A stretch of 33,048 nucleotides of DNA, from positions 1 to 33,048 of the forward strand of contig JAQBEX010000106.1 of NCBI GenBank assembly GCA_032123675.1, given 5' to 3'. Origin of the DNA: Prado023 sp032123675. GTDB lineage: Bacteria > Actinomycetota > Actinomycetes > S36-B12 > CAIYMF01. How positions within the stretch are numbered: the first letter of the stretch is position 1; every line of letters starts with the position of its first letter. Both the position numbers and the translations under genes were made by a program. The notes under the pieces are model-generated. The model did no database searches. It saw nothing but the letters and a program-made list of their open reading frames with translations, and was not told the DNA's origin. Of the stretch, positions 25,381-33,048 are shown in pieces.

Positions 25381-26451
25381 ATGACGACCCTCTTCTCCCC
25401 GCTGGACCTGCGTGGCAGCCGCATGCGCAACCGGATCATGGTCGCCCCCATGTGCCAGTACTCGGCCCAGGAGCAGGACGGGGTGCCCACGTCGTGGCAC
25501 CTGGTGCACCTCGGCGCCATGGCCCGTGGCGGGGCCGGACTCGTGATGGCCGAGGCCACGTCGGTGGTTCCCGAGGGCCGGATCAGCCCGCAGGACACCG
25601 GCCTGTGGTCCGACGAGCAGGCAGCGGCGTGGGCGCCGATCGTGGAGTTCATCCGGGGGCAGGGTGCGCTGGCCGCGGTCCAGCTGGCGCACGCGGGCAA
25701 CAAGGCCTCGACGTTCCGGCCGTGGAGCGGACGGGGCAGCGTGCCCGTGGACGCCGGAGGTTGGCAGACCGTGGGCCCGAGCAGCACCGGCTACCCGGGC
25801 CTGGCCTCCCCCCGGGCGCTCACGGGTGCGCAGGTCGGTGAGGTCGTCACCGCCTTCACGTCCGCAGCGCAGCGGGCACTGGCCGCGGGCTTCGACATCG
25901 TGGAGGTGCACGCCGCGCATGGGTACCTGCTCCACCAGTTCCTCTCGCCACTGTCCAATGACCGGACCGACGGCTACGGCGGCGACCTGGCCGGGCGCGC
26001 CAGGCTGCTCCTCGAGGTGGTCGCCGCCGTCCGCGCCGTCTGGCCCGACGACCGGGCGCTGTTGGTCAGGATGAGCGCGACCGACTGGGTCGAGGGTGGC
26101 CACTCGCTCGACGACAGCGTGGTCGTGGCCGGATGGCTGCGCGAGCTCGGGACGGACCTGATCGACGTGTCCAGTGGCGGGGTGAGCCCCGAGCAGGACA
26201 TCACCCCCGCCCCGGGCTACCAGGTACCGCTGTCCGCGCGGATCCGTTGGGATGCTGCGATCCCCACGGCCGCCGTGGGGATGATCACGGATGCGAGGCA
26301 CGCCGAGTCGATCCTCGCCGGCGGCGAGGCGGACGTGATCGCCCTGGCCCGGGTCCTGCTGCGCGATCCGCAGTGGCCGCTCCGGGCGGCCTTCGAACTG
26401 GGAGCGGACGTCGAGTGGCCGGCCCAACTGCGGCGCGGACGGTTCGAGTAG
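25381..26451 (+). CDS. NADH:flavin oxidoreductase / NADPH dehydrogenase (old yellow enzyme, YqjM-like)
   Basis: FMN-dependent ene-reductase-type TIM barrel, 356 aa. RIMVAPMCQYSAQ has the YqjM-class Cys25 and Tyr27 that tune FMN. Further features are GAMARGGAGLVMAEATSV, VQLAHAGNKAS, the substrate-binding histidine pair in VHAAHGYLLHQFLSPLSN followed by DRTDGYGG, and ALARVLLRDPQWPL near the C-terminus binding FMN phosphate. The thermophilic-like/YqjM class is indicated by the early Cys. The physiological substrate is unknown; activated alkenes are typical. It sits between purA and pntA as a separate unit. Confidence 0.93.
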   Translation: MTTLFSPLDLRGSRMRNRIMVAPMCQYSAQEQDGVPTSWHLVHLGAMARGGAGLVMAEATSVVPEGRISPQDTGLWSDEQAAAWAPIVEFIRGQGALAAVQLAHAGNKASTFRPWSGRGSVPVDAGGWQTVGPSSTGYPGLASPRALTGAQVGEVVTAFTSAAQRALAAGFDIVEVHAAHGYLLHQFLSPLSNDRTDGYGGDLAGRARLLLEVVAAVRAVWPDDRALLVRMSATDWVEGGHSLDDSVVVAGWLRELGTDLIDVSSGGVSPEQDITPAPGYQVPLSARIRWDAAIPTAAVGMITDARHAESILAGGEADVIALARVLLRDPQWPLRAAFELGADVEWPAQLRRGRFE

Positions 26452-26592
26452 CCCTCAGCACGCCCCGGGTCGGGCCGATGCGCGACCGATGACCCAGGGT
26501 GCCGGGACCAGCGCCGCAGGGCCCGCGGGACCTACGTCCCCTCTCGCACCGTGGCCGGCTGACCCCGATGCGGTCCGCCGCGGGTGACCGTA

Positions 26593-26598
26593 TAGGTT
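26593..26598 (+). promoter_or_regulatory. -10 box of pntAB
   Basis: TAGGTT within TATAGGTT (26591-26598) lies 31 nt before the GTG start. A leader of roughly 25 nt would carry the GAGAGGAAG ribosome site. No clear -35 was seen. Confidence 0.45.
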
Positions 26599-26629
26599 GC
26601 CAACGACCGCTTCGGCGAGAGGAAGAGCC

Positions 26630-28162
26630 GTGCACATCGGTGTGCCCAAGGAATCCAGGCCCGGCGAACGCCGAGTTGCCGCCACCCCCAAGACCGTCGA
26701 GCAGATCATCAAGCTCGGCTACACAGTGTCCATCGAGACCGGTTCCGGTGCTGGGGCGTCGTTCGACGACGCCGCCTACCGTGCCGCTGGGGCAGACGTC
26801 GTCGGCCCCGAGGTCTGGGATGCCGACCTGATCCTGAAGATCAACGCTCCCTCCGACGAGGAGGTGGCCCGACTGCACTCAGGGCAGACGCTGGCCTGCC
26901 TCCTGGCTCCGGCGCTCAGCCCTGAGCTGGTCGACGCCCTCACCGCTCGGGGCGTGACGGCACTGGCCATGGATGCCGTCCCGCGCATCTCGCGGGCCCA
27001 GTCGCTCGACGTGCTGTCGTCGATGGCCAACATCGGCGGCTACCGCGCCGTCATCGAGGCTGCCAACGAGTTCGGTTCCTTCTTCACCGGCCAGGTCACG
27101 GCCGCCGGCAAGGTGCCGCCGGCCAAGGTCCTGGTGGTGGGCGCCGGCGTGGCCGGGCTCGCAGCGATCGGCACGGCGAGCAGCCTCGGGGCCATCGTCC
27201 GGGCATTCGACGCGCGGCCCGAGGTCGGCGAGCAGGTCGAGTCGATGGGTGCGGACTTCCTGCGCATCGATGTCGAGGACAGCGGCCCCAGCGCGTCGGG
27301 CTACGCCAAGGAGATGGGCGAGGACTTCAACCGGAAGGCTGCCGAGCTCTACGCCGAACAGGCCAAGGACGTCGACATCGTCATCACGACCGCCCTGATC
27401 CCCGGCAAGCCGGCTCCCCGGCTGCTGACCGAGGAGATGGTCGCATCGATGAAGCCGGGCAGCGTCGTGGTGGACATGGCTGCGGCCAACGGCGGCAACG
27501 TCGCGGGCAGTCGCCCCGACGAGCGTGTGGTCACCGACAACGGCGTGATTATCCTCGGCTACACCGACCTGCCCGGCCGCCTGCCCACACAGGCATCGCA
27601 GTTGTTCGGCACGAACCTGGTCAACCTGCTCAAGCTGATGACCCCGGAGAAGGACGGCAACGCGGTCCTGGACCTCGATGACGTCGTCCAGCGGGGCATG
27701 ACCGTGACCCGGGCGGGGGAGGTCATGTGGCCCCCGCCGCCGGTCCAGGTCTCGGCCGCCCCGGTGGCCGCTCCCGCGGCAACGGTCGCCGTCGAGCCGA
27801 AGGCCGAGAAGCCCAAGGATCCGAACCGCAAGTTCTGGGTCGTCGGCGCAGGTGCCGCGGCCTTCCTGCTCATCGCTCCCTTCCTGCCGGTCACGCTCCT
27901 GCCCCAGATCACGGTCTTCGCCCTGGCGATCGTGATCGGGTACTACGTCATCGGCAGCGTCCACCACGCCCTGCACACGCCGCTGATGTCGGAGACGAAT
28001 GCCATCTCCGGGGTCATCGTCGTGGGCGCCCTGCTCCAGCTCGGCACAGGAAACGCCATGATCACGGCCCTGGCCGTGATCGCGGTCCTCATCGCGAGCA
28101 TCAACGTGTTCGGTGGTTTCCTCGTGACCTCCCGGATGCTCAACATGTTCCGGAAGGGCTGA
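26630..28162 (+). CDS. pntA: NAD(P) transhydrogenase alpha subunit
   Basis: Proton-translocating transhydrogenase alpha chain, 510 aa, the same length as the E. coli full-length PntA rather than the split alpha1/alpha2 form. Domain I (NAD(H) binding, about 1-375) begins VHIGVPKESRPGERRVA and has the Rossmann loop VLVVGAGVAGLAAIGTASSL and the mobile-loop region GYTDLPGRLPTQASQLFG. After an Ala/Pro/Lys linker (about 380-400) come four hydrophobic segments of domain II (FWVVGAGAAAFLLIAPF onward). The GTG at 26630 has GAGAGGAAG upstream. pntB follows after 3 bp. The pair exchanges hydride between NADH and NADP+ using the proton gradient, supplying NADPH. Confidence 0.97.
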   Translation: MHIGVPKESRPGERRVAATPKTVEQIIKLGYTVSIETGSGAGASFDDAAYRAAGADVVGPEVWDADLILKINAPSDEEVARLHSGQTLACLLAPALSPELVDALTARGVTALAMDAVPRISRAQSLDVLSSMANIGGYRAVIEAANEFGSFFTGQVTAAGKVPPAKVLVVGAGVAGLAAIGTASSLGAIVRAFDARPEVGEQVESMGADFLRIDVEDSGPSASGYAKEMGEDFNRKAAELYAEQAKDVDIVITTALIPGKPAPRLLTEEMVASMKPGSVVVDMAAANGGNVAGSRPDERVVTDNGVIILGYTDLPGRLPTQASQLFGTNLVNLLKLMTPEKDGNAVLDLDDVVQRGMTVTRAGEVMWPPPPVQVSAAPVAAPAATVAVEPKAEKPKDPNRKFWVVGAGAAAFLLIAPFLPVTLLPQITVFALAIVIGYYVIGSVHHALHTPLMSETNAISGVIVVGALLQLGTGNAMITALAVIAVLIASINVFGGFLVTSRMLNMFRKG

Positions 28163-28165
28163 CCC

Positions 28166-29584
28166 ATGGAGCTCACGACCCCCACCCTGGTCACCGCGGC
28201 CTACCTGGTCACCGCGCTGCTGTTCATCCTCGCCTTCGCCGGCCTGTCCAAGCACGAGACCGCCAAGCACGGCAACTACTTCGGCATGGCTGGCATGACC
28301 GTCGCGATCGTGTCGACGATCGGCCTGGCCATCGACCGCGACGGCTTCCAGGTCCTCGGCTACATCGTCGTGGCGATGGCGATCGGCGCCATGATCGGCA
28401 TCTGGCGGGCGCGGCGCGTCGAGATGACCCAGATGCCCGAGCTCATCGCGCTGCTGCACTCGTTCGTCGGCGCGGCCGCCGTGCTGGTGGCCTACACCTC
28501 GTTCTTCGAGGCGGACGACGACCCGGCGGTCAAGGCGCTCTACGAGTCCCTCGGCACCACCGGCATCCACAACGGGGAGGTCTTCCTCGGGGTGTTCATC
28601 GGCGCCGTGACCCTCACGGGTTCGATCGTCGCGTTCCTCAAGCTCAGTGCCCGCCTGGGTTCCGCGCCGCTGGTGCTGCCGGCCCGCCATTGGCTCAACC
28701 TGGCCGCGATCGTCGTCTCCCTCGGGCTGATGGCCTGGTTCGTCGTCGATCCGCACCTGCTGCCGCTGGCGCTGATGACGCTGATCGCGCTGGCGTTCGG
28801 CTGGCACCTGGTCGCCTCGATCGGCGGCGGCGACATGCCCGTGGTCATCTCGATGCTGAACAGCTACTCGGGCTGGGCGGCGGCCGCGACCGGATTCCTG
28901 CTCAACAACAACCTGCTCATCGTCGCCGGCGCACTGGTCGGCTCCTCCGGTGCCTACCTGTCCTACATCATGTGCGTCGGCATGAACAGGTCGTTCATCT
29001 CGGTTATCGCCGGCGGCTTCGGCACCGACGGGCAGATCGCCGGCGAGGCCAAGGACTACGGCGAGCACCGCGAGATCACCGCCGAGGGCGCTGCGGACCT
29101 GCTCAGGGAGGCGCAGTCGGTGATGATCACCCCGGGGTACGGGATGGCCGTGGCCCAGGCGCAGTACCCGGTCGCCGAGATCACCCGGCTGCTGCGCGAT
29201 CGGGGCATCACGGTGCGCTTCGGCATCCACCCGGTGGCCGGGCGCCTGCCGGGGCACATGAACGTCCTGCTGGCCGAGGCCAAGGTGCCCTACGACATCG
29301 TCATGGAGATGGACGAGGTCAACGACGACTTCCCCGAGACCGACGTGGTCCTGGTGATCGGCGCCAACGACACGGTCAACCCAGCGGCGATCGACGAGCC
29401 GGGCAGCCCGATCGCGGGCATGCCGGTGCTCAAGGTGTGGGAGGCCAAGGACGTCATCGTGTTCAAGCGCTCGATGGCCACCGGGTACGCCGGCGTGCAG
29501 AACCCGCTGTTCTTCAAGGAGAACGCCCAGATGCTGTTCGGCGACGCCCGGGATCGGGTCGAGGACATCGTCAGGGCGTTATGA
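28166..29584 (+). CDS. pntB: NAD(P) transhydrogenase beta subunit
   Basis: A 472-aa partner of PntA. About nine hydrophobic helices in residues 1-270 form the proton channel part of domain II (LVTAAYLVTALLFILAFAGL; HSFVGAAAVLVAY; GDMPVVISMLNSYSGWAAAA). Domain III (about 290-472) binds NADP(H): MITPGYGMAVAQAQYPV, RFGIHPVAGRLPGHMNVLLA, VLVIGANDTVNPAA and FKRSMATGYAGVQNPLF. The ATG is 3 bp after the pntA stop with GGAAGGG upstream, so the two form one operon. A hairpin terminator lies 47 bp after the stop. Confidence 0.97.
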   Translation: MELTTPTLVTAAYLVTALLFILAFAGLSKHETAKHGNYFGMAGMTVAIVSTIGLAIDRDGFQVLGYIVVAMAIGAMIGIWRARRVEMTQMPELIALLHSFVGAAAVLVAYTSFFEADDDPAVKALYESLGTTGIHNGEVFLGVFIGAVTLTGSIVAFLKLSARLGSAPLVLPARHWLNLAAIVVSLGLMAWFVVDPHLLPLALMTLIALAFGWHLVASIGGGDMPVVISMLNSYSGWAAAATGFLLNNNLLIVAGALVGSSGAYLSYIMCVGMNRSFISVIAGGFGTDGQIAGEAKDYGEHREITAEGAADLLREAQSVMITPGYGMAVAQAQYPVAEITRLLRDRGITVRFGIHPVAGRLPGHMNVLLAEAKVPYDIVMEMDEVNDDFPETDVVLVIGANDTVNPAAIDEPGSPIAGMPVLKVWEAKDVIVFKRSMATGYAGVQNPLFFKENAQMLFGDARDRVEDIVRAL

Positions 29585-29630
29585 CCCGGACGGGTGCCCA
29601 CGACCAGGCCCCCGTTCACCGTCCACACTT

Positions 29631-29666
29631 CCGTCCGTCCTCCTCGAATTCGGGGAGGGCGGACGG
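29631..29666 (+). terminator. pntAB hairpin terminator
   Basis: CCGTCCGTCCTCC (29631-29643) pairs with GGAGGGCGGACGG (29654-29666) with one G-U pair, giving 13 bp around a 10-nt loop. ATTT follows. Its position right after pntB fits an intrinsic terminator. Confidence 0.8.
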
Positions 29667-29736
29667 ATTTCGGCAGGGGGAACCGGTTGCTGGGGCGCCG
29701 ACTGTGGCTGACTCACCGGTTCTCGGTCCGGGGCAC

Positions 29737-29742
29737 TAATAT
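29737..29742 (+). promoter_or_regulatory. -10 box of the class III aminotransferase gene
   Basis: TAATAT is the strongest -10 match in the window, 34 nt upstream of the ATG at 29777. The leader would contain AGGAGA at good spacing. The -35 region (around 29714) is not a clear match. Confidence 0.5.
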
Positions 29743-29776
29743 CGTCGAGCAACCCCCGCGCGATCTAGGAGAACGC

Positions 29777-31132
29777 ATGTCCGAGCCGACGCCCACCACG
29801 GATCCCGCAGCCGGAGCCCGCGCCTACGACCTGGATCGCGCCCACGTGTTCCACTCCTGGTCGGCTCAGGGGGCCCTGAACCCGCTGACGATCGCGGGTG
29901 CCTCCGGCTCCTGGATCTGGGACTTCGACGGCAACCGCTACCTGGACTTCTCCAGCCAGCTGGTGAACGTCAACATCGGCCACCAGCACCCGAAGGTGAT
30001 CGCCGCGATCCAGGAGCAGGCCGCGACCCTGGCCACAATCGCCCCGCAGCACGCCAACGCCACCCGCGGCGAGGCGGCCCGGATGATCTGCGAGCTGGCC
30101 CCCGAGGGCATGAACAAGGTGTTCTTCACCAACGGTGGGGCCGATGCCAACGAGAACGCGATCCGGATGGCCCGGGTGCACACCGGCCGGCGCAAGGTGC
30201 TCAGCTTCTACCGCTCGTACCACGGCAACACCGGGGCATCGATCGTCGCCACCGGCGACCCGCGGCGCTGGCCCAACGAGTACGCCGAGGACCACGTGCA
30301 CTTCTTCGGCCCGTACCCCTACCGGTCGAGCTTTTGGTCCACGAGCCCCGAGCAGGAGTCCGAGCGGGCGCTGGCCCACCTGGCCGAGGTAATCCGCTTC
30401 GAGGGCCCCGGCACCGTCGCAACGATCCTGATCGAGACCGTCGTGGGGACCGCTGGCGTCCTGATCCCACCCCCGGGCTACCTCGAGGGCGTGCGGGCCC
30501 TGTGCGACGAGCACGGGATCGTGCTGATCCTCGACGAGGTGATGGCTGGATTCGGACGGACCGGCGCCTGGTTCGCCTTCGACCACTTCAACGTGCGCCC
30601 CGACCTGATCACGTGGGCAAAGGGCTCCAACTCCGGCTACGTGCCCGTCGGCGGGGTGGTCATCTCCGATGAGATCGCCGCCACGTTCGACACATTGGTC
30701 TTCCCCGGAGGGCTGACGTACTCCGGCCACCCCCTCGCGGCTGCCTCGATCGTGGCGAGCATCACCGCCATGAAGGAGGAGGGCATCGTCGAGAACGCCG
30801 CCCGGATCGGCAGTGAGGTCCTCGGCCCCGGCCTGCGCGAGCTCGCCGATCGGCACCCGGTCATCGGCGAGGTGCGCGGCCTGGGCGTGTTCTGGGCCCT
30901 GGACCTCGTCAGCAATCGGGCCACGCGCGCCATGCTGGCCCCCTACGGCGGCACGTCGGAGGCGATGACCCTCCTGGTGGCCGGTGCGAAGAAGCGCGGG
31001 TTGCTACCCTTCGCCAACTTCAACCGGCTGCACGTCGTTCCCCCGTGCACAATCACCGACGAGGAGGCCCGCACCGGCCTGGCGATCCTCGACGAGGCGT
31101 TCACCGAGGTCGACCGGTACTACGAGGGCTGA
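29777..31132 (+). CDS. Class III PLP-dependent aminotransferase
   Basis: Omega-amino acid or similar aminotransferase of fold type I, 451 aa. WIWDFDGNRYLDFSSQLVN, IGHQHPKVIAAI, FFTNGGADANENAIRMAR and YRSYHGNTGAS come first. VLILDEVMAGFGRTGAW holds the PLP-contacting Asp253, and ITWAKGSNSGYVPVGG holds the Schiff-base Lys282. The sequence resembles taurine/beta-alanine:pyruvate aminotransferase-like proteins, but substrate cannot be assigned. The ATG at 29777 has AGGAGA upstream. In-frame sequence before it spans the pntAB terminator and is not coding. The gene appears monocistronic between the terminator and a decayed region. Confidence 0.93.
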   Translation: MSEPTPTTDPAAGARAYDLDRAHVFHSWSAQGALNPLTIAGASGSWIWDFDGNRYLDFSSQLVNVNIGHQHPKVIAAIQEQAATLATIAPQHANATRGEAARMICELAPEGMNKVFFTNGGADANENAIRMARVHTGRRKVLSFYRSYHGNTGASIVATGDPRRWPNEYAEDHVHFFGPYPYRSSFWSTSPEQESERALAHLAEVIRFEGPGTVATILIETVVGTAGVLIPPPGYLEGVRALCDEHGIVLILDEVMAGFGRTGAWFAFDHFNVRPDLITWAKGSNSGYVPVGGVVISDEIAATFDTLVFPGGLTYSGHPLAAASIVASITAMKEEGIVENAARIGSEVLGPGLRELADRHPVIGEVRGLGVFWALDLVSNRATRAMLAPYGGTSEAMTLLVAGAKKRGLLPFANFNRLHVVPPCTITDEEARTGLAILDEAFTEVDRYYEG

Positions 31133-31200
31133 GCTGGAGCGAGCCCAGGCCATGGCCCTGTTCAACCGCGTGGTCGTTGCTCGACACGCCGCAACGGAGC

Positions 31201-31392
31201 GAGTCACAGGACCTCGACCTGATCCACTGCGCCCACGCCTCCCGCTGGCACTGGGGCCGCGCCGGGGGTCCGCAGCAGTGGGCCGTGGGCGCGTGGCAGC
31301 GCTACCGCGCCCGTGAGCTGGCCGCCGCACTGCCCGACCCCGCCGACCGAGCCGTGGTGGAGGGGGACCTGGCCACCCTGCCGCCGCTGTGA
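31201..31392 (+). pseudogene. Remnant of an actinobacterial hypothetical gene with an internal deletion
   Basis: After the aminotransferase there is no intact gene until purD (439 bp). One frame reads DLDLIHCAHASRWHWGRAGG, then PQQWAVGAWQ, then after a join ELAAALPDPADRAVVEGDL and ends at TGA 31390. From memory, this matches the start and the end of the C-terminal half of a common actinobacterial hypothetical protein. The TPR-like middle that normally lies between these blocks is missing. No start codon exists in frame after the aminotransferase stop. I read it as a deleted, dead gene. Translation of a short fused product cannot be excluded. Confidence 0.5.
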
Positions 31393-31440
31393 GGTCGACC
31401 CGGACGGCCCGCGCACACGTCTGCTTCTCCGTCAATGACG

Positions 31441-31478
31441 TCAGGGCCATATGGTCGCCAGCGCCCACGTGGCCCTGA
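31441..31478. terminator. Inverted repeat upstream of purD
   Basis: TCAGGGCCA (31441-31449) pairs with TGGCCCTGA (31470-31478), a perfect 9-bp stem with a 20-nt loop. It may be a terminator for upstream transcription. The stretch 31479-31562 ends in a protein-like frame (VVGRYLHDASTGDEVGER, stop at 31560) that lacks a start and may be another remnant. Confidence 0.35.
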
Positions 31479-31559
31479 TGTCCCGCGCTCGGCCACCCGG
31501 TGGCAGTGGTGGGGCGCTACCTGCACGATGCCTCGACCGGGGACGAGGTCGGCGAGCGG

Positions 31560-31565
31560 TAGCCT
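31560..31565 (+). promoter_or_regulatory. -10 box of purD (leaderless)
   Basis: TAGCCT lies 6 nt before the GTG start at 31572. No ribosome-binding site is present, so a leaderless mRNA is likely. Confidence 0.5.
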
Positions 31566-31571
31566 GCGGAC

Positions 31572-32858
31572 GTGAACATCCTGATCATCGGCTCCGGTGG
31601 ACGCGAGCATGCCCTGGCCCTGGCGCTGGCCGCCGACCCCTCCGTCAGCTCGCTGCACGTGGCTCCGGGTAACGCAGGCACCGCCGATGTGGCCACCAAC
31701 CACACAGTCAGCGCCACTGACTCTGATGAGGTGGTGAATCTCGCCCGCCAACTCGGCGTGGACCTGGTCGTCGTGGGCCCCGAGGCCCCGTTGGTTGCCG
31801 GCGTGGCCGACGCCGTGCGCGCCGCCGGCATCGACTGCTTCGGTCCCTCGCGAGAGGCGGCTGTCCTCGAGGGATCCAAGGCCTTCGCCAAGCGCGTGAT
31901 GGCCGAGGCCGGAGTGCCCACCGCGATGGCACACGTATGCACGACGCTCGCCGAGGTCGCCCATGCCCTCGATGAGTTCGGCGCGCCGCATGTGGTCAAG
32001 GAGGACGGGCTGGCCGCGGGCAAGGGCGTCGTGGTGACCGATGACCGCCAGGTGGCCCTGGACCACGCTGCCGCCTGCCTTGAGCGATCCGGGGGTTCGG
32101 TCGTCATCGAGGAGTTCCTCGACGGGCCGGAGGTCTCCCTGTTCGCGATCACCGATGGGACGTGCGCAGTTCCGCTGGTCCCGGCCCAGGACTTCAAGCG
32201 GGTCGGCGAGGGTGACACCGGACCGAACACCGGGGGGATGGGTGCCTACGCCCCGTTGCCGTGGGCGCCGCCCGGGCTCGTCGACGAGGTGATGCAGCGG
32301 GTCGTCCAGCCCACCATCGACCTGATGGCCGCGCGGGGCACGCCGTTCGGGGGGCTGCTCTACGCGGGCCTGGCGATGACCTCACGGGGGATGCGGGTCG
32401 TCGAGTTCAACGCGCGCTTCGGTGACCCCGAGACCCAGGTGGTGCTGGCCCTGCTGCGCACCCCGCTCGCCGGAGTGCTGCGGGCCGCTGCCCGGGGCAC
32501 GCTCGACGAGGTGGCGGCCCTGGACTGGCATCCGGGCTCGGCGGTCACGGTCGTGCTGGCAGCCCCCGGCTACCCGGAGGCCCCGGTGACCGGCGGCGTG
32601 CTCACCGGTGTCCCACCCGCGCCAGGCGCCGAGTCGGGGTGGGACGCGGCGTGGGTCGTGCATGCCGGAACCGCCGTCGTGAACGGTGCGCTGGTGGCCA
32701 CGGGAGGGCGGGTCCTGTGCGCCACCGCTCGTGCCGCCGACCTCGACGGTGCTCGCGAGCGCGCGTACGAGCTGCTTGAGGGGATCGACCTCGAGGGGGG
32801 CCACTACCGGCGCGACATCGCCCAGGCGGCCGCCGAGGGCCGGATCAGCACCCCCTGA
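31572..32858 (+). CDS. purD: Phosphoribosylamine--glycine ligase
   Basis: GAR synthetase, second step of de novo purine synthesis, joining 5-phosphoribosylamine and glycine with ATP; 428 aa. MNILIIGSGGREHALALAL is the N-terminal Rossmann-like fold. The ATP-grasp region includes VVKEDGLAAGKGVVV, VVIEEFLDGPEVSLFAI, TGPNTGGMGAYAPLPW and VVEFNARFGDPETQVVL. A C-terminal subdomain ends at RISTP. The GTG at 31572 is the conserved start and is probably leaderless. It is followed 113 bp later by purB, with purA upstream in the same window, so purine genes are grouped but not in one operon. Confidence 0.97.
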   Translation: MNILIIGSGGREHALALALAADPSVSSLHVAPGNAGTADVATNHTVSATDSDEVVNLARQLGVDLVVVGPEAPLVAGVADAVRAAGIDCFGPSREAAVLEGSKAFAKRVMAEAGVPTAMAHVCTTLAEVAHALDEFGAPHVVKEDGLAAGKGVVVTDDRQVALDHAAACLERSGGSVVIEEFLDGPEVSLFAITDGTCAVPLVPAQDFKRVGEGDTGPNTGGMGAYAPLPWAPPGLVDEVMQRVVQPTIDLMAARGTPFGGLLYAGLAMTSRGMRVVEFNARFGDPETQVVLALLRTPLAGVLRAAARGTLDEVAALDWHPGSAVTVVLAAPGYPEAPVTGGVLTGVPPAPGAESGWDAAWVVHAGTAVVNGALVATGGRVLCATARAADLDGARERAYELLEGIDLEGGHYRRDIAQAAAEGRISTP

Positions 32859-32971
32859 CGACACCGCGGTATCCGACCCGCGGGTGCTGCGGTCCCAGCC
32901 GTCTCGACTCGACTGGGGCACGGTGCCGACTGCGCGGTCGGGTGTCACAGCGGTGCTGCGAGAATGGTCCG

Positions 32972-33048
32972 GTGAGCGTCGAGCCCCAGTTCCCCAACGT
33001 CCTTGCCCAGAGGTACGCCTCCACCGAGATGGTCACCCTCTGGTCCCC
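32972..33048 (+). CDS. purB: Adenylosuccinate lyase, N-terminus only (continues beyond window)
   Basis: A GTG start at 32972 opens a frame reading PQFPNVLAQRYASTEMVTLW to the window end. NVLAxRYAS-MVxLWSP is the characteristic N-terminus of PurB. Only about 25 codons are visible. GAGAAT lies 6 nt before the GTG and could be a leaderless -10, though it is a weak match. The gene order purD-purB supports the call. Confidence 0.85.
   Translation, partial: MSVEPQFPNVLAQRYASTEMVTLWS

Noticed and set aside
26879..29257. A 792-codon open frame antisense to pntAB
   Set aside because: It is rich in Arg, His, Asp and Gly in the pattern produced by high-GC third positions, has no family motifs, and lies wholly opposite two certain genes.

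Overview
This 33 kb window is high-GC DNA from an actinomycete; the genus cannot be fixed from sequence alone. The lineage call rests on several things. There is a bacterial proteasome activator (Bpa/PafE) gene. Many starts are apparently leaderless, with a TANNNT -10 box 6-8 nt before the start codon. GTG starts are common, and terminators look like hairpins without U-tracts. A serS-HAD-rhomboid run lies close to pheA. No rRNA, tRNA, CRISPR array, prophage or insertion sequence was seen.

Region 1 (1-11402, all on the minus strand) is an acyl-CoA catabolic locus of the leucine/isovalerate (liu) or acyclic-terpene (atu) type. It holds a biotin-dependent carboxylase pair (7574-11364), an AtuA-family protein (2531-4426), a TetR regulator, an acyl-CoA dehydrogenase and a partial enoyl-CoA hydratase (1-2472). 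Two promoters, before the tetR operon and before the carboxylase operon, carry almost the same tandem 16-bp palindromes. The palindromes overlap the -35 and -10 boxes with identical spacing, which predicts control by the local TetR. Inserted between the carboxylase and atuA is an AmmeMemoRadiSam cassette: a radical SAM enzyme and a fused Memo-AMMECR1 protein. The substrate of that system is, to my knowledge, still undefined.

Region 2 (11574-18815) holds a small unrecognised protein, an RCK-type potassium channel, a SET-domain protein divergent from bpa, serS, a Cof-type HAD phosphatase overlapping a rhomboid-like protease, and a pheA gene translationally coupled to a DUF4446 membrane protein. 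PheA looks more like alphaproteobacterial enzymes than usual actinobacterial ones.

Region 3 (19009-23926) holds a glycerophosphodiester phosphodiesterase, a D-2-hydroxyglutarate/D-lactate-type FAD oxidase with a low-complexity insert, class II aldolase (fba), and a split AbiEi/DUF559-type nuclease gene. The split gene lies between two copies of a 47-bp hairpin element whose stem shows a compensatory base-pair change.

Region 4 (24040-33048, plus strand) is central metabolism: purA, an old-yellow-enzyme family oxidoreductase, pntA-pntB followed by a strong hairpin terminator, a class III aminotransferase, a decayed gene remnant, purD, and the first codons of purB. The AMP-branch and early purine genes purA, purD and purB are thus loosely clustered.
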